This document shows, piece after piece, positions 26,745-38,732 of a stretch of 64,000 bases of DNA (positions are counted from its first letter, which is position 1; each line of letters starts with the position of its first letter). The notes below the pieces were generated by a model, which saw only the letters and a program-made list of their open reading frames with translations, was not told where the DNA came from and ran no database searches. Source of the stretch: Anastatus disparis (lineage: Eukaryota; Arthropoda; Insecta; Hymenoptera; Eupelmidae). Location of the stretch: assembly GCA_017163975.1 (NCBI GenBank), contig JAFFSR010000397.1:53501-117500 (forward strand), given 5' to 3'. The translations under genes and the position numbers were made by a program.

Positions 26745-27545
26745 TCACACACAGCATGAAAGATTCCACTGAAATATTTCAAAATCGTCCACTGGAATAT
26801 TTCAATGGTACCTTTCATGCAGATTTTAGGAAGTCTTCACAAAATATTTTGAAATATTCCACTGGAATTTTCCATTGAAAGCTTCCAGGAATATTTATGG
26901 GATATTTCAAAGGAATGTTCAAAAACTTTTTCGTAATATTCCAGAAAGTATTCATGAAAGATTTCTGGAATATGTCATTAAATATTACATGTAATGTTTA
27001 TTAAATATTCCAGTAGAATATTTCATGCAAGATTCCAGTAAGGTTCCATAAACATTTCGCTGAAAGATTCCGAAAAACTTTAAAATCGTAAAGTGGAATA
27101 TTACATAAATCTTCCAGAAATATTCCACGAAATATTTCACAGAAGGATTTAAGTAATCTTTCGGTAGAATATTTCATGGAAGATTTCAGGAAGATTTTAT
27201 AAATATTTCGCTGGGTGATTCCGAAAAACTTTAAAATCGTACAGTGGAATATTACATAAATCTTCCGGTAATATTCCACGTAATATTACACAGAAGGATT
27301 CAAGTAATCTTTCAGTGCAATATTCAATGAAAGATTTCAGGAAGATTTTATAAAAATTTCGTTAAAAGAACCCGAAAAACTTTAAAATCGCACAGCGGAC
27401 TATTATATAAATCTTCCAAAAATAATCCACGGAATATTTCACAGAAAGATTTAAGTAATCTCCCACTGGAATATTTCATGGAAGATTTCAGGAAGATTCC
27501 ACAAACATTTTGCTGGAAGATTCCGAAGAGATCCTAAGTATATAT
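26745..27545. repeat. 151-bp tandem array
   Basis: CCGAAAAACTTTAAAATCG recurs at 27070, 27221 and 27372, and a diverged form occurs at about 27522. This gives a period of 150-151 bp. Each unit is itself composed of GGAATATTTCA-like and GAAGATTTCAGGAAGATT-like submotifs. Copies at the left (26745-27000) are more diverged. The minus-strand ORFs here follow the repeat. Confidence 0.8.
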
Positions 27546-27771
27546 TTCTTCACAAAATAACAGTTCTGGAATTGTGATGAATTAAAGTGGATGTTAAATT
27601 AAATTACTTATATAAAATTCACAAAAATATGTATTTTTATCAACTTTTCAAACTAAACTTTTAAATTCTCTTTTTTTGAAAAAACTGAAACTATTATTTT
27701 GTGAAGATACATAAACTGAAGATCTCTGAAAATTTTGCGGTCAATTGGTTAAAAATTGGCTGAGAAAGTTT

Positions 27772-27962
27772 GTGGAAAAGTAAGGAACGCGAAAATATTA
27801 TAAACATAAACTTTTACTTTGACGTTCCTTACTTTTCTCAAAAACAAAGCAGTAGAATTTTTTTTTTTGTGCATAGATATTTATAATAATAATATCTATT
27901 ACGCTCAATCTTTAATTTGAAGATACACCGATTAATACTTGAGTAAATAACGAAAAATTCAA
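27772..27962. mobile_element. Half of a foldback MITE related to 49.07-49.77 kb
   Basis: A hairpin AAAAGTAAGGAACG / CGTTCCTTACTTTTC is followed by TAATACTTGAGTAAATAAC. Both occur in the same relation in the MITE at 49.07-49.77 kb. Only one arm is recognisable. Confidence 0.6.
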
Positions 27963-28559
27963 TTTTTACTCGGTCGGTATCAGATTCTACGGGAAAATTC
28001 CCCGGACCTTTGACACACTCATGTAGATCATCGAAAATGCAGTATTCTTCATTTAAAATAAGTTAATACACTTACTACTTCTGACTTAAACTGATTCAAT
28101 TTGGTGATACAAAACCTTTCATATATTACGAAAAATCAAAATTAATATCAAAACCCTGAATTCAAGCCCTATTGAAAGTCTGCAGGTATCATAGAAGCAG
28201 ATCTACAACCATTTTAAGATTTTTTAAATTTATAAGTATCGAATTTATGAAAGTATTTTTTTTATTTTGACCTACATTCTGAAAACTACTCCATTTTTAG
28301 TTTTATATCGTAAACATTTTTGCAAGAATAAATAAATAAACATTATTTTACCTGTTGCGCTGATCTATTATCAGAGATTGCTTTTTATCATACAGTATTT
28401 TAATTTTTAATCTATTTGATTTTTGCAGAAAATATATTTAAATATATATTTACTTTCGTAAATTAATTATTAAACGCCCAATCATTTAAAATATTGAGTT
28501 ATTAACAATTTCTAATGCGCTCACAAGCTAGAGGATTTTACGCGATTTCATAATCTTTC
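27963..28559. other. AT-rich gap
   Basis: AT-rich DNA, no recognised feature. Confidence 0.35.
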
Positions 28560-30535
28560 ATACATACTGCTTTTCCAGTTATTGGGCCCTTATTATGTCG
28601 TATCTTCAATGATTCTTTACGAGAGTGCGTTTTTTCTTCTTGTTCGAGGATCTCGTTGGTTACTACCATCAACAAGGATTTTTCTCCACGCACTATGGGT
28701 TATATCATGCCGATCTCTTTATTCTGTTTCATGTTCAAGGCTCTGGAGCGCCTCATATATAATCAACTTTATTCCTACTTGTCATCAAGGCAGTTACTTA
28801 ACGCTCACCAGACTTGCTTTATAACTGGACACAGTACTCAGACTTAAACTGACTGATGACGTTAGGCTGAATATGGACAGACGTTACGTAACTATGCTCT
28901 TACTGTTTGACTTCAGCCAGGCATTTCATACAATGTGTCACACCACCTTACTTCGCAAACTGTCTTCTCTCGAAGTGTCGCACTCTGTCGTTAGATGGGC
29001 TGCTTCTTATCTATCTGACCATCGTCAGGCTGTTGTTGATAGTGCTGATAATCAGCCCGACTTTATCACTCTTAACACTGGTGTTCCTCGAGACTCTGTC
29101 CTAGGGTCTCTATCATTCTCCATTTATATTAATGACGTTGCTGCTGATTTTCACTCTAACGTTCAATATCTGATATATATTGGTGATCTGCAAGCATACG
29201 TTCATTTTCAGATTGGTCAATTTGATTTTTTAAACTCGCTCATGGCTGAGCACGCTTCTTTAATTAGTAATTGGGCCTCTTGTAATCATCTGAATCCGAA
29301 CGTTAGTAAAACTCAAGCCATTACCATTGGTTCTTATCATTACATTAACATGTTACCTTCATTGTCGGTAACTGAAGTTCCCATTGATGGGAACATTATT
29401 ACGTTTCAATCCTCTGTCCGTAGTTTAGGTGATTGGCTTGATAGTAAGCTGAACTGGAAAGAGCAAGTTGCAGATGTATGTAAAAAGTCCTTTTCTTTAC
29501 TTTACAGGCTCAATTTCTTTAGGAAAAGCACTACTCTGGCTCTCCTTAAGAAGAGGCCGAACTATCTGTCTTTGTCTAATAGCGTTTTTCATCATTTATG
29601 TAAACACTATCCGGTATAACAAGAAAAAAATAGCAGCCCCCGCTAGATATTAGTATAATAAGTAAATTTTGTAATAACAACCAAATTTTTTACCGCATAG
29701 TTTTTGACTAATTAGAGACCTACTAGCAATCTAGAATATAACCTATCTTTTTTTGGTAGGTCTCTAATTATTCAAAAACTACGCAGTGAAAAAATTTGGT
29801 TGTTATTACAAAATTTACTTATTATACTAATATCTAGCGGGGGCTGCTATTTTTTTCTTGTTATACCGGATAGTGTTTACATAAATGATGAAAAACGCTA
29901 CTAGACAAAGACAGATAGTTCGGCCCCTTCTTAAGCACCTAATTCAAACACTGCTTTCCCCTCCTTGACTACTTTTGTCTTGCCTATTCTTACCTTTCTT
30001 CTGAGCTTGACCTGAGGCTGCAGAGAGTCATCAACTCTGGTGTGCGTTACATCTTTGATGTAGGTAGGCGCGAGCGCATCTCTTCTTATGCTCCTCTCTT
30101 GACTGGTTGTCCACTGTAGGTAGAAAACTTTAAATTTCCGCTACTTTCTTATTCAAAATGTTTTCTTCGTGCTCAACGCCTTATTCATACTCTGTTGAGG
30201 GGCGATATGAAGCCTTTGACTACACCTTTCGCTGTCATAGAATATTATCATACATCGTTTCTGGTAACGTCATCGCGTCTATTGAACGATCTTTCTGCGA
30301 TACTTAAAGTCTCATCTTCACTATCTCATTTCAAATCATCTACTTTTTCATATTTTCTGTCCCTTGAGAATGGACCTCAACTCTCAGTTTAAGTCTTTTG
30401 TTATTTTGTTGCTACTTACTTACTAGTTACAATATATATATTGTTTGTAATACATATTATAATCTTATTTTTATATTCAATTTGTTTATATTCTTCATAA
30501 TATGTACAATATAATGCAGAGCAATAAATAATTAT
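28560..30535 (+). pseudogene. Jockey/CR1-type LINE reverse transcriptase, copy A
   Basis: The translation from about 28560 gives the RT fingers (PISLFCFMFKALERLIYNQL), then the ORF 28873-29619 with MLLLFDFSQAFHTMCHTTLL, TGVPRDSVLGSLSFSIYIND and an active-site region reading YIGD where YADD is expected. It is closely related to the copy at 46.3-47.66 kb. The 3' continuation after the MITE (29935-30390) matches the C-terminal region of that copy. The tail (30520-30556) is TCTATC-like. Frameshifts, the altered catalytic Asp-Asp and the MITE at 29550 make it inactive. Confidence 0.85.
29550..29930. mobile_element. 381-bp TTAA foldback MITE, family A copy 1
   Basis: TTAA lies at 29546-29549 and 29931-29934. 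The arms start GAAGAGGCCGAACTATCTGT and continue CTTTGTCTAAT. They are near-perfect inverted copies along almost the whole element. It lies inside the RT reading frame of LINE copy A, and the coding match resumes directly after the second TTAA. Confidence 0.95.
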
Positions 30536-30556
30536 CTATATATCTTTCTCTATCTA

Positions 30557-31078
30557 ATGTATTATAAAGGCAGCCTAGAATAGAGGGGATTGTGTCTATC
30601 CTTCTTTGTTTACCGGTTACAACCAGAATTATAGAACTGATATAATATACCTTATACAGAATTGATATAAGGAATTAAACTATATAATAAACATTTTATC
30701 GTTAAAATTTAACTTGGTTTATTTTTTTTAATTATCAATCGTAATATATCATTATAATAAAGGTACATAAATAGTTTATTTTAATGATTTATCATCAGTG
30801 AGAGAAGGGCGGAGAAGGGCAGAGCATATTCAGCCGTAAGCAGCAGATGATTCAACACGATAATTTTAATTTATTAATTTTTAATCAATACTGAATTATC
30901 ACAAAGTGTAAATGGGACGTACTTTTCGCCCGGTATGATGAAAAATCGTATATTGACCTCAAGAGAAAAGTGGAATATCAATTGCTCGCGTATTTGCAGC
31001 TCTCGATTCGCTCGAGCGGCAATCCATACGCGAGCATTTAATAGTCAACTTTTCTCCCTAGGTTAATAATATACTATT
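30557..31078. repeat. Leader-like repeat, copy 2
   Basis: This stretch matches 54286-54788, the region just before gag of the gypsy-like element. Shared landmarks are TCTATCCTTCTTTG, TTTATTTTAATGATTTATCA, GGACGTACTTTTCGCC, a long hairpin with CAATTGCTCGCGTATTTG and ACGCGAGCATTTAAT arms, and the end CCCTAGGTTAATAATATACT. No gag follows. It could be a solo LTR/leader fragment or an independent repeat. Confidence 0.7.
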
Positions 31079-31479
31079 TATTTATCGCAGAGCATTATGG
31101 GTATCTGATTCTAACGTGCAAAAATATGCGGAAACTTCACCGGAAAGATTCACCTCAATTAAAACATTTCCTTATACCAGATTCAATCACTGTGTTATTC
31201 CACGCTTAAAAAAAAATAAAGCGATTCTTGAGTGGAACCCAAGCAAAATCTCCTTTGTTAGCATTGGAAATCGGCATTAGGCTTCATTATCTTACTAACC
31301 CAAGCAATGTTCGCCTGGCAGTGAAGAAGATTTCGTTTTTACACAAAAGCTCTGTTCGACATACTTCTCGGGCTTGCGCACTAGTGATGCACAGTAGACT
31401 TTTGTATTCAGAAATCCATAGCACGTTACTGCGCGCAATCCCGAGAAGTAAGTAAAACAAAGCCATGATATCATTGCTT
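31079..31479. other. Unassigned DNA
   Basis: A 75-codon ORF at 31228-31455 has no family signature. The sequence is somewhat GC-richer than the AT-rich surroundings and may be further LTR-element sequence. Confidence 0.3.
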
Positions 31480-31483
31480 TTAA

Positions 31484-31872
31484 GAGGAGGCCGTATAGTT
31501 CTGTCCTTGTCTAATCTAAATTTTCGTTATTATGGCTAAATTAAATATTTTTATACAAAAGTAAAGGCAGAGCCCAATAGATTTAAGGATGAGCAGACGA
31601 TTCTATTCTATGAAAAAATATAAAATTTTCATTAGTTTTCGAGTGAAGTCTGAAACGGAAAAAGAGTTAAATTTGATTGAAGTGTTCAACTCTTTTTCCG
31701 TTTCAGACTTCACTCGAAAACTAATGAAAATTTTATATTTTTTAATAGAATAGAATCGTCTATTCATCCTTAAATCTATTGGGCTCTGCCCTTACTTTTG
31801 TATAAAAATATTTAGTTTACTAATTATAAGGAAAATTAAGATTAGACAAGGACAGAACTATACGGCCGCCTC
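31484..31872. mobile_element. 389-bp TTAA foldback MITE, family B
   Basis: TTAA lies at 31480-31483 and 31873-31876. The arms start GAGGAGGCCGTATAGTTCTG and continue TCCTTGTCTAATC. They are inverted along most of the length and include a CTTTTTCCGTTTCAGACTTC segment at the centre. Confidence 0.95.
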
Positions 31873-31876
31873 TTAA

Positions 31877-32193
31877 CCCAAGTAATAATTGCTTTGGAAA
31901 CTTAAAGTGTTATTTATATTTGAATCAACAGAAATGACCGCTTTTTTTTCAGTGCATGTGATGGAGAGACGATGAAAATGAAGGTCACCTCTTTTGAAAA
32001 CGTGAAAAAGTTATTCCATTGCAACAATATTAATATTTTATAAGAATTAGAGAAAATTATTATTTTATTTTCATATAAATAATATATAATATAAATAATT
32101 ATTAAAATTGCACTAAATTATTATGTTAAGAATCGAAAAATAATCCTTTCACAGATTTCAAAAGCAATTTCTAATGATTGAATAGCACAACAG
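31877..32193. other. AT-rich gap
   Basis: No recognised feature. Confidence 0.4.
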
Positions 32194-33685
32194 GTGAAAT
32201 AATGGGCCTAATATTTTTATGGCCTATATATTTTGGGCCTTATATTTTTTTTGACTTTATATTTTCTTTGGCTCTATTTTAGCGCTATTTTTCTGGGCCT
32301 TATATTTTTCAGGCTCTACATTTTTTTGAGTCCTATTTTTTTTGGCCTCATACTTATTTTGGGCCTCATATTTACTGGGGCTCTATATTTCTTTGGGCTT
32401 AATATTTTTTCGATTTTTATGTATTCTCGGGCTCTATATTTTTTTTGGCCCAATATTTTTTTGGGCCTAATATTTATTCAATTCTTATATATTCCTGTGC
32501 TCTATATTTTTGGGCACAATATTTTTTTCAAGTTTATATTTTTGTGGGTTCTATAATTTTTTTGGGACGCATATTTTATTAAGTTCTAGAATTTTTTCGG
32601 TCTATATTTTTTGGGCTCTATTTTTTGGGCCTTATATTTTTTTGGGCTCTATGAATTTATGGCCTAATATTTTTTTATCTCAAAATATTTTGGGCTTCAT
32701 ATTTTTCGGGCGTTATATTTTTTTGGGTACTATATTTTTTTTTGACTTATATTTTCTTGGATTCAAAATTTTTTGGGCACAATATTTTTTTGGGCCCAAT
32801 ATTTTTTGGGCGTTATATTTTCTTGGGCCCTATTTATTTTTGGGCCTAATATTTTTATGGTCTCTATATATTTGGGGCTTCATATTTTTTGGGCCTTATA
32901 TTTTTTTTGCACTATATTTTTTTTGACTTTATATTTTTTTGGGCTCTATATTTTTTAGGCCCAATATTCTTTCTATTCTTATATATTATTGGGCTCTATA
33001 ATTTTTTAGGCCCAATATTTTTTCGAAATTAATATTTTCTTGGGTTTTATAATTTTTTTGAGTACTATATTTTGTTTAGCTCTATTTTTCTGGACCTTAT
33101 ATTTTTCAGGCCCTACATTTTTCTGAGTCCTATTTTCTTTAGGCCTCATATTTTGTTTGGGCTTTATATTTTCTTGGGCTCTATATTTTTCTGAACCCAA
33201 TATTGTTTTGATTCTTATGTATTCTTGAGCTCTATATTTTTGGTCCCGATATTTCTTTCAAGTTTATATTTTCTTGGGTTCTATAATTTTTTTGGAACCT
33301 ATATTTTATTCAGCTCTATAATTTTGTGGGCCTTATATTTTTTTGGGCCCGTAATTTTTTTGATTCTTATATTTACTTGGGCTCTATGTTTTTTTAACTT
33401 TCATATTTTTTTGGGCTCTATATTTTTTTTGGCGCAATATTTCTTTTCATATTATATTTTTTTGAGCTCTATATTTTTTTGGGCCTAATATTTCTTCAAA
33501 TCTTTAATTTTTTTGATGCTTATGTATTCTTGGCTCTATATTTTTTTGAGCTCAATATGTTTTTAAAAATTATTTTTGGGCCTAATATTTTTTTTATTAT
33601 TATATTTTCTTTGTCTCTATATTTTTTTGATTCTTGTATTTACTTTGGCTCTATATTTTGGGCTCTAAATTTTCCCATGATAAAC
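32194..33685. repeat. Degenerate GGGCC/TATATTTTTT minisatellite
   Basis: About 1.5 kb of repeated variants of GGGCTCTATATTTTTTT and GGGCCTAATATTTTTTT, spaced roughly 17 bp with many longer units. The hydrophobic plus-strand ORFs (Phe, Leu, Gly, Ile) are artefacts. It begins exactly where the minus-strand Helitron helicase fragment loses recognisable sequence (about 33.7 kb). Confidence 0.85.
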
Positions 33686-33714
33686 TAAATTTAACTGTAT
33701 TTTGAATTATGTTT

Positions 33715-34551
33715 ACACGGCATTTCATGTCGTACAATTGGTAATGTTTGCCTGAAATCTCCTGATACAATTACAGTTCTACCATCGAAGGTTTATTTCA
33801 CATCGCATAAATCTTGAATAAGACGATCAACTGCTTCAAAAGCAATTTTTGAAGTCATGGATATTCCATCCCAAATAATTATTTGTGTTCCCTTTGTTTG
33901 CTTTCTGCAGAATTAGGCTCAACATTACAAGTTGTACAATCTATTATAGTTAAGAGGACGCGTTATCTCTCTATCCTTTTCTAATTGAAAAATGTAGGTT
34001 TTTGGAAAAACTACTAGTTATTACTAGCAATTAATAATTGTCCGCAACTTGTACAGTAAAAAACAATATTTTTTCTAATGAGAACAAATTAATTCTCTAG
34101 CCTAACTTATGATTTTGTAAGTATGCCAAACTTTTTTTGAAAACAAAGCATCAAAATTAATTTGTTCTTATCAGAAAAAATATTGCTTTTTACTGTACAA
34201 GTTGCGGATAACTTTTAATCTTTATCAATAATCGTTAGTTTTTTCAAAAACCTACATTTTTCAATTAGAAAAGGATAGAGAGATCCAGCGTCCTCTTAAC
34301 GGTAGTTTAAATGTTGTATGCACGGTTTTTCCATCAACTAATAAATTCGCTGCTATAGCTGTCCAAGTTACACATAAATAATGTATAGTATGATATTTAA
34401 AATAAACTATTAAAACGTTGAGTAAATAATTTTTTCCACTTCCACCTGGTCCATATATAAAAATATTTTTTTCTTTTATTTGGTTGATTAAACTTTTTAT
34501 AGTAGAGTTCAATATTTGCCTTTGTTTATCATTAAAAAAATTGATTTTCAT
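33715..34551 (-). pseudogene. Helitron PIF1-like helicase, N-terminal part
   Basis: The 34551-34300 segment reads NDKQRQILNSTIKSLI, then the Walker A motif IFIYGPGGSGKNYLLN, and ends KTVHTTFKLPL. A MITE follows. The match resumes below 33950 with CNVEPNSAESKQ, IIIWDGISMTSKIAFEAVD (Walker B region, with Gly where Glu is usual) and VIVSGDFRQTLPIVRH. The helicase unwinds DNA for rolling-circle transposition. Helicase motifs after GDFRQ are missing where the minisatellite begins. Stops and frameshifts are present. Confidence 0.85.
33954..34295. mobile_element. 342-bp TTAA foldback MITE, family C
   Basis: TTAA lies at 33950-33953 and 34296-34299. The arms start GAGGACGCGTTATCTCTCTA with TCCTTTTCTAATTG following, and the right arm is the inverted copy. 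It splits the Helitron helicase reading between KLPL and the CNV motif. Confidence 0.95.
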
Positions 34552-35350
34552 TTCTAATTCATTAAGAATATTATTATTTAATTGAAAATTGTTTGATTAT
34601 TATCTTCTTCTATAAATGTGCTTATGTTAGATGAATTAAAATCGTTTAAAGAAAATCCATCAACTCGTAAATTATTTTTAATAATATTCAATGCAAAATT
34701 TTCACTTATATTTTTTCGTATTTAGAATGGTATAACTTATCTTTATATTTTTCATGTAAATCTCGTGCATTTATAGGATAATGAAAAACGCAAATGAAAG
34801 CAAATAATTCATAAAGAATATAAAGGAATTCTGTTGAAGATGCTTCTTCGAAACATCTATTCCATTCTTCATCTTCATTAATTAATTGTTTTGCCTTAGC
34901 GGCCGCTTAAAACGAAATGTACATCACATCAACAGTACACAAAGCTTCAAAAGATGTGGCTCCTTTAACATGTGATAGTAATAACCTAATAAAATAACGT
35001 TCCTTATCTTTCAGACTTACTAAGTACATTCTACTAAGTATTGGTTTTCTTTCTCTTTTTTATTTTCTTCCATTTTTTCAGTTTTCCATCAAATGTATAC
35101 AAATTTGGTATTTCTGAATACAAGTAATTTCGCGCTTCAAAATCTTCTTTATTCAATTCAAAATATGCTGTTAATGTTGTTCCCACATTTTTTGCATGAT
35201 CATTTCTTCTTTTCCTTCTTTAAAAAATACGTTTTGTTGATTTTCTTCATGAACGCTTAGACGTTTTATGGTATATGAAATAATATGTAAAGGATATTCT
35301 TATAATCTGTGCATTGCTTGAGGTGGACATAAATATCGTGTATCAATGTA
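34552..35350 (-). pseudogene. Helitron linker between Rep and helicase, decayed
   Basis: Minus-strand translation in mixed frames still shows YLCPPQAMHRL, a segment corresponding to RDLHEKYKDKLYHSKY and YELFAFICVFHYPINA. These are landmarks of the region between the Rep and helicase domains. Numerous stops and frameshifts are present. No other feature was seen. Confidence 0.6.
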
Positions 35351-36303
35351 TTATTGGGTTTCGTCATATTCATATACAACATTTTCACCATTGTCATTTT
35401 GAAAAGTGTCTTTATTTTCTGATTGAAAATCCACACTTACTTGATGTATTTTAATGTATGCACAATCATGATCTTTATAACAGTATTTGAATAAATATTT
35501 AATGCAGTGTACAGTGGAACAAACTTCTACGTTTATGTGTGCATTAAATTTCATTAATAAGTAAGGATCATAAGGAACAACAAATCCATTATCTGCAATT
35601 TTTTCTGTAAATTTATTTTTGAGAATTATTTTTACGCCATCATTTTTACGTTTGTATAGTGGATATCCATTGGATTTAAATGTTGTTGTATCATTAAATT
35701 TTCTTAGAAAATTTTCAGTACATTGTTTCGTATTTTTATCCATACACGGACAATTTATATTTTGCATACCACAGGTGCCGCGTATCATAAATTTTTCAAC
35801 AATACTATATAATTTTAGATAAATATCTCTATTTTGGATTTCTGCACTTATTATTTTATTAACTTTTTCGGAAATATCAAATTTATCATTTTTATCCAAG
35901 AGTAAGTTGTTACTAACATATGCATATGCGGTAATCCTCGTTTTTGAAATTCAATTACATAACTATATGCTATACATTTTCCTAATATTCCCTTTTTTAT
36001 TACTAAATTTTTTAATTTTTCTACTTTTTGATAAAATACTTTTGTTATAATATCTGGTATATCTATTGCATTTTCATGAATTTCCAAGTTTCCAGTTTTT
36101 TCTTTCCGATGTAGGTTACAGGTCATAGTTACAAAATTTTCAGGTTTACCACGATAATTTACAAGTGTCATTAAGTCAATGTAATATTGTTTTAAAAATC
36201 GTGGACTTCCTGTAAAGTTTGACGATAATATTACCATTTTTTCAATTTTTGAAAAATTTAATTTTTTTTGTTGTATAAATAGTCCATAACACCTTTGTAA
36301 CAA
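35351..36303 (-). pseudogene. Helitron Rep (HUH endonuclease) domain, broken
   Basis: The 36303-35851 ORF carries SSNFTGSPRFLKQYYIDLM and the HUH metal-binding motif within EFQKRGLPHMHMLV. The 35899-35351 ORF continues with NINCPCMDKNTKQCTENF, GFVVPYDPYLLMKFNAHINV and KYLFKYCYKDHDCAY, where the tyrosines of the Rep active site are expected. Rep nicks and joins single-stranded DNA in rolling-circle transposition. A single frameshift joins the two ORFs near 35890. The key His and Tyr residues are still legible. Confidence 0.9.
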
Positions 36304-36310
36304 TCACTTC

Positions 36311-37389
36311 TTAATACGTTTTGGTTTTTTCGTATAAAATATAATCTGGAGGTTTCAACTTTTTCAAACGTATCAACTTAGGGAATGAATTAAATTCATT
36401 TACAACACTAAATCTATAATTATGAAATTTCAAATTTGAAATATTAGATTTTCCAAATTTACTTTTCATGATTAGCATCCATCCAAAACCACCATTAGGA
36501 TGAATAAGCGGATATGTCATAGGATATGTATGTTTGCTAATTGTCGGTATACTAATTGGTTTATCATACATAGAGTAAATGACAATATCACGTTCAATAG
36601 GATAACGGAAAGACGATGAACAATAGGATCACGTTTAATAGGATAACGAGAAGACGATCTTCCAGGAAGATCGTCTTCTCCAACATATACTATTGCAAGG
36701 TAGGTAGATTATATCTATTTAACACATCGTTGTAGTTCTACTTCTTCTACTTTATGCATCATTTTATAGGCTTTGGCATAAGGGTTAATGTCTCTTATCA
36801 AGATATCTAAATGTCTTAATAATGTTAAATTTATATTAAACTTATTCTGTTCAATCGTTGCCATCTCATTATCTAAAATATATAATTGTCCATATTTACG
36901 TGCTTCATCTTTATTAGGATGTAACGCATATACATTATGGTAAATTTGTCCACATATTCTAATAACTTGTGGTCCTATACCCGGTGATGTATCAAAATTG
37001 GCACCAAAATTTGCGAATGCCGAAACATCATTGTACAACCTAACATTTCCTCGAAAATCAATAATTTCTTCCGTTAATTCAGTTGCTAAAAACTTTTATT
37101 GTTCTGGGTAAGGAGGATTTTCTAACAATTCTACTTTACCTTTATGACAACAATTGAAGAAATCGTTACTTTTAGTATATGCGAAAGCAGAATGTTTCGC
37201 ATCACAATAAACACATGTATTTGTCATGGAACCAATGTTATTTTCAGATATGAGATTTCCATCGAAATATATATTTGCTATACAACCAATCAGTTTTGAA
37301 TTAATTTTTTTAGTTAATATTTTTTTATTTAATTTTTTTAATTTTTTTTCTACCTTGCCCTTAATTGTTTTATCAATAACTTTGTTCAA
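36311..37389 (-). pseudogene. Helitron N-terminal zinc-finger and Helitron_like_N region, broken
   Basis: In order on the minus strand: NTCVYCDAKHSAF and FFNCCHKGKVELL (37230-37120), the cysteine cluster at the start of Helitron proteins. Then FANFGANFDTSPGIGPQVIR and EARKYGQLYILD with NPYAKAYKMMHKVE (37038-36715). Then TYPMTYPLIHPNGGFGW (36530-36470). All are typical of the N-terminal domain before Rep. Breaks lie near 37090, 36710 and 36305. The break near 36650 coincides with a hairpin and a short duplication. Confidence 0.85.
36597..36680. repeat. Local duplication plus 16-bp near-perfect palindrome
   Basis: AATAGGATAACG occurs at about 36597 and again at about 36637. The second copy runs into GAGAAGACGATCTTCC (36648-36663), which is the exact complement of 36665-36680 with a 1-nt loop. 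It disrupts the Helitron N-terminal reading. Confidence 0.8.
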
Positions 37390-37689
37390 TACAATATTAT
37401 GATTGTTATTATAATTATTATTATTGTAATTTTCATTATAATTATTGTCTTAAATTTTCAATCGTTTGCACTTAATAAATAATATCTTTAACCTTTAGAG
37501 GGCCGGAATACGCGTAACAATCATTTTTTACTTGTGTTTTCTTAATAATATCGGCATTTTCCAATTTTTAATTTTTAATTAGAACCATTCTCTCATATTC
37601 ACTATATTGTTCACTAATAACTTTTCTATAAGTCTCTTTTTTGCGTAATTTTTCTTTTTCATGCAATTTTTTCAATTTATTAGTATCTC

Positions 37690-38300
37690 CATTTCCAATT
37701 GATTTTATTTTTTATATCTTGATATTTTCAATTTCTTTTATATTTATTTGGTTGTTCTTCTTTCATTTTTATGTAAGCTTTTTTCTTACGTGTAGCTTCA
37801 TTTATACGTATTTGTTCCATTTTATTAGTACCCTTTATTATCTTTCATTTCATTTTTGTTATTTTAGTATTTTTCAATTTTTCTTTATATTTATTGGGTT
37901 GTATTTCTTTAATTTTTATATAGTCTTCTTTTTTACGTAAAGCTTCATTCGCACGTATTTGTAACAATTAATCAATAGTCATTATTTCCTTGAATTTCAA
38001 TTTTGTTATCTTAATATTTTCTAATTTTTTTTCATATTATTTTGGTTTTTTCCTTTAATTTTTATATAAGCTTCATTTTTACGTAAAGCTTTATTCACAC
38101 GTATTTGTTCCAATTTATCAGTACTCATTGTTTTCTTGAATTGCCATTTTGTTATCTTGGTATTCTCTAATTTCTGTTTATATTTATTTGGTTGTCCTTT
38201 TTTTATTTTCATATAAGCTTTTTTCGTACGTAAAGTTTCTTAAACACGTCTTAGTTCTAATTTATCACTACTTTTTTTTTCTTGCGTTTTCATAATGTTT
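37690..38300 (-). repeat. ~146-bp tandem repeat coding a lysine-rich tract
   Basis: Four copies begin TATTTATTTGGTTGT-like at about 37741, 37888, 38034 and 38178, with a period of 144-147 bp. On the minus strand they encode a Lys/Asn-rich, charged segment such as ALRKNEAYIKIKGK. The tract lies just upstream of the Helitron zinc-finger region, so it may be its disordered N-terminus. Stops interrupt most copies. Confidence 0.7.
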
Positions 38301-38732
38301 TTTTTTGAAATTTTTTTAAATTTATGTGATAGTTCTGTTACCATTTTCCTATTAAGGGGATGTCGGAGCTGCAGCAATTGAGTTTTGCTTTTTTTATTTT
38401 ATCAATATCTTTTTAAATTCATAAATTATTCAAATATAATGACTTGTTCGCACTAAAGTTATATTAATACAATCATTTTTATTAAAATAAAAAATCATTT
38501 GGACTTGTTATTTTTTTATGAGCTTAGATTGGAAATTAGATATCAAACTCGATAAACCTAACCTTAAAATACGATACATTGAAAGTTTTTATTATAACTT
38601 AATATATGTATAATATTTTGGTGGATTTCTTGAGTTGTCCGCACTAGAGTTTAATCTTACCAATTATTACTTTGTAGCAAAAAAACCTAATTAAACGCAT
38701 CGTTTATTCATAAGTTAGGATTAAAAATATTA
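38301..38732. other. AT-rich gap
   Basis: No recognised coding or repeat feature. Confidence 0.4.

Noticed and set aside
29546..29934. piggyBac assignment of the TTAA MITEs
   Set aside because: The target fits, but the ends begin GAGGAGG or GAAGRGG and not CCC, so the superfamily is left open.
32233..33688. Hydrophobic multi-pass membrane protein ORFs
   Set aside because: Translation of a T-rich minisatellite gives Phe/Leu/Ile-rich frames by default.
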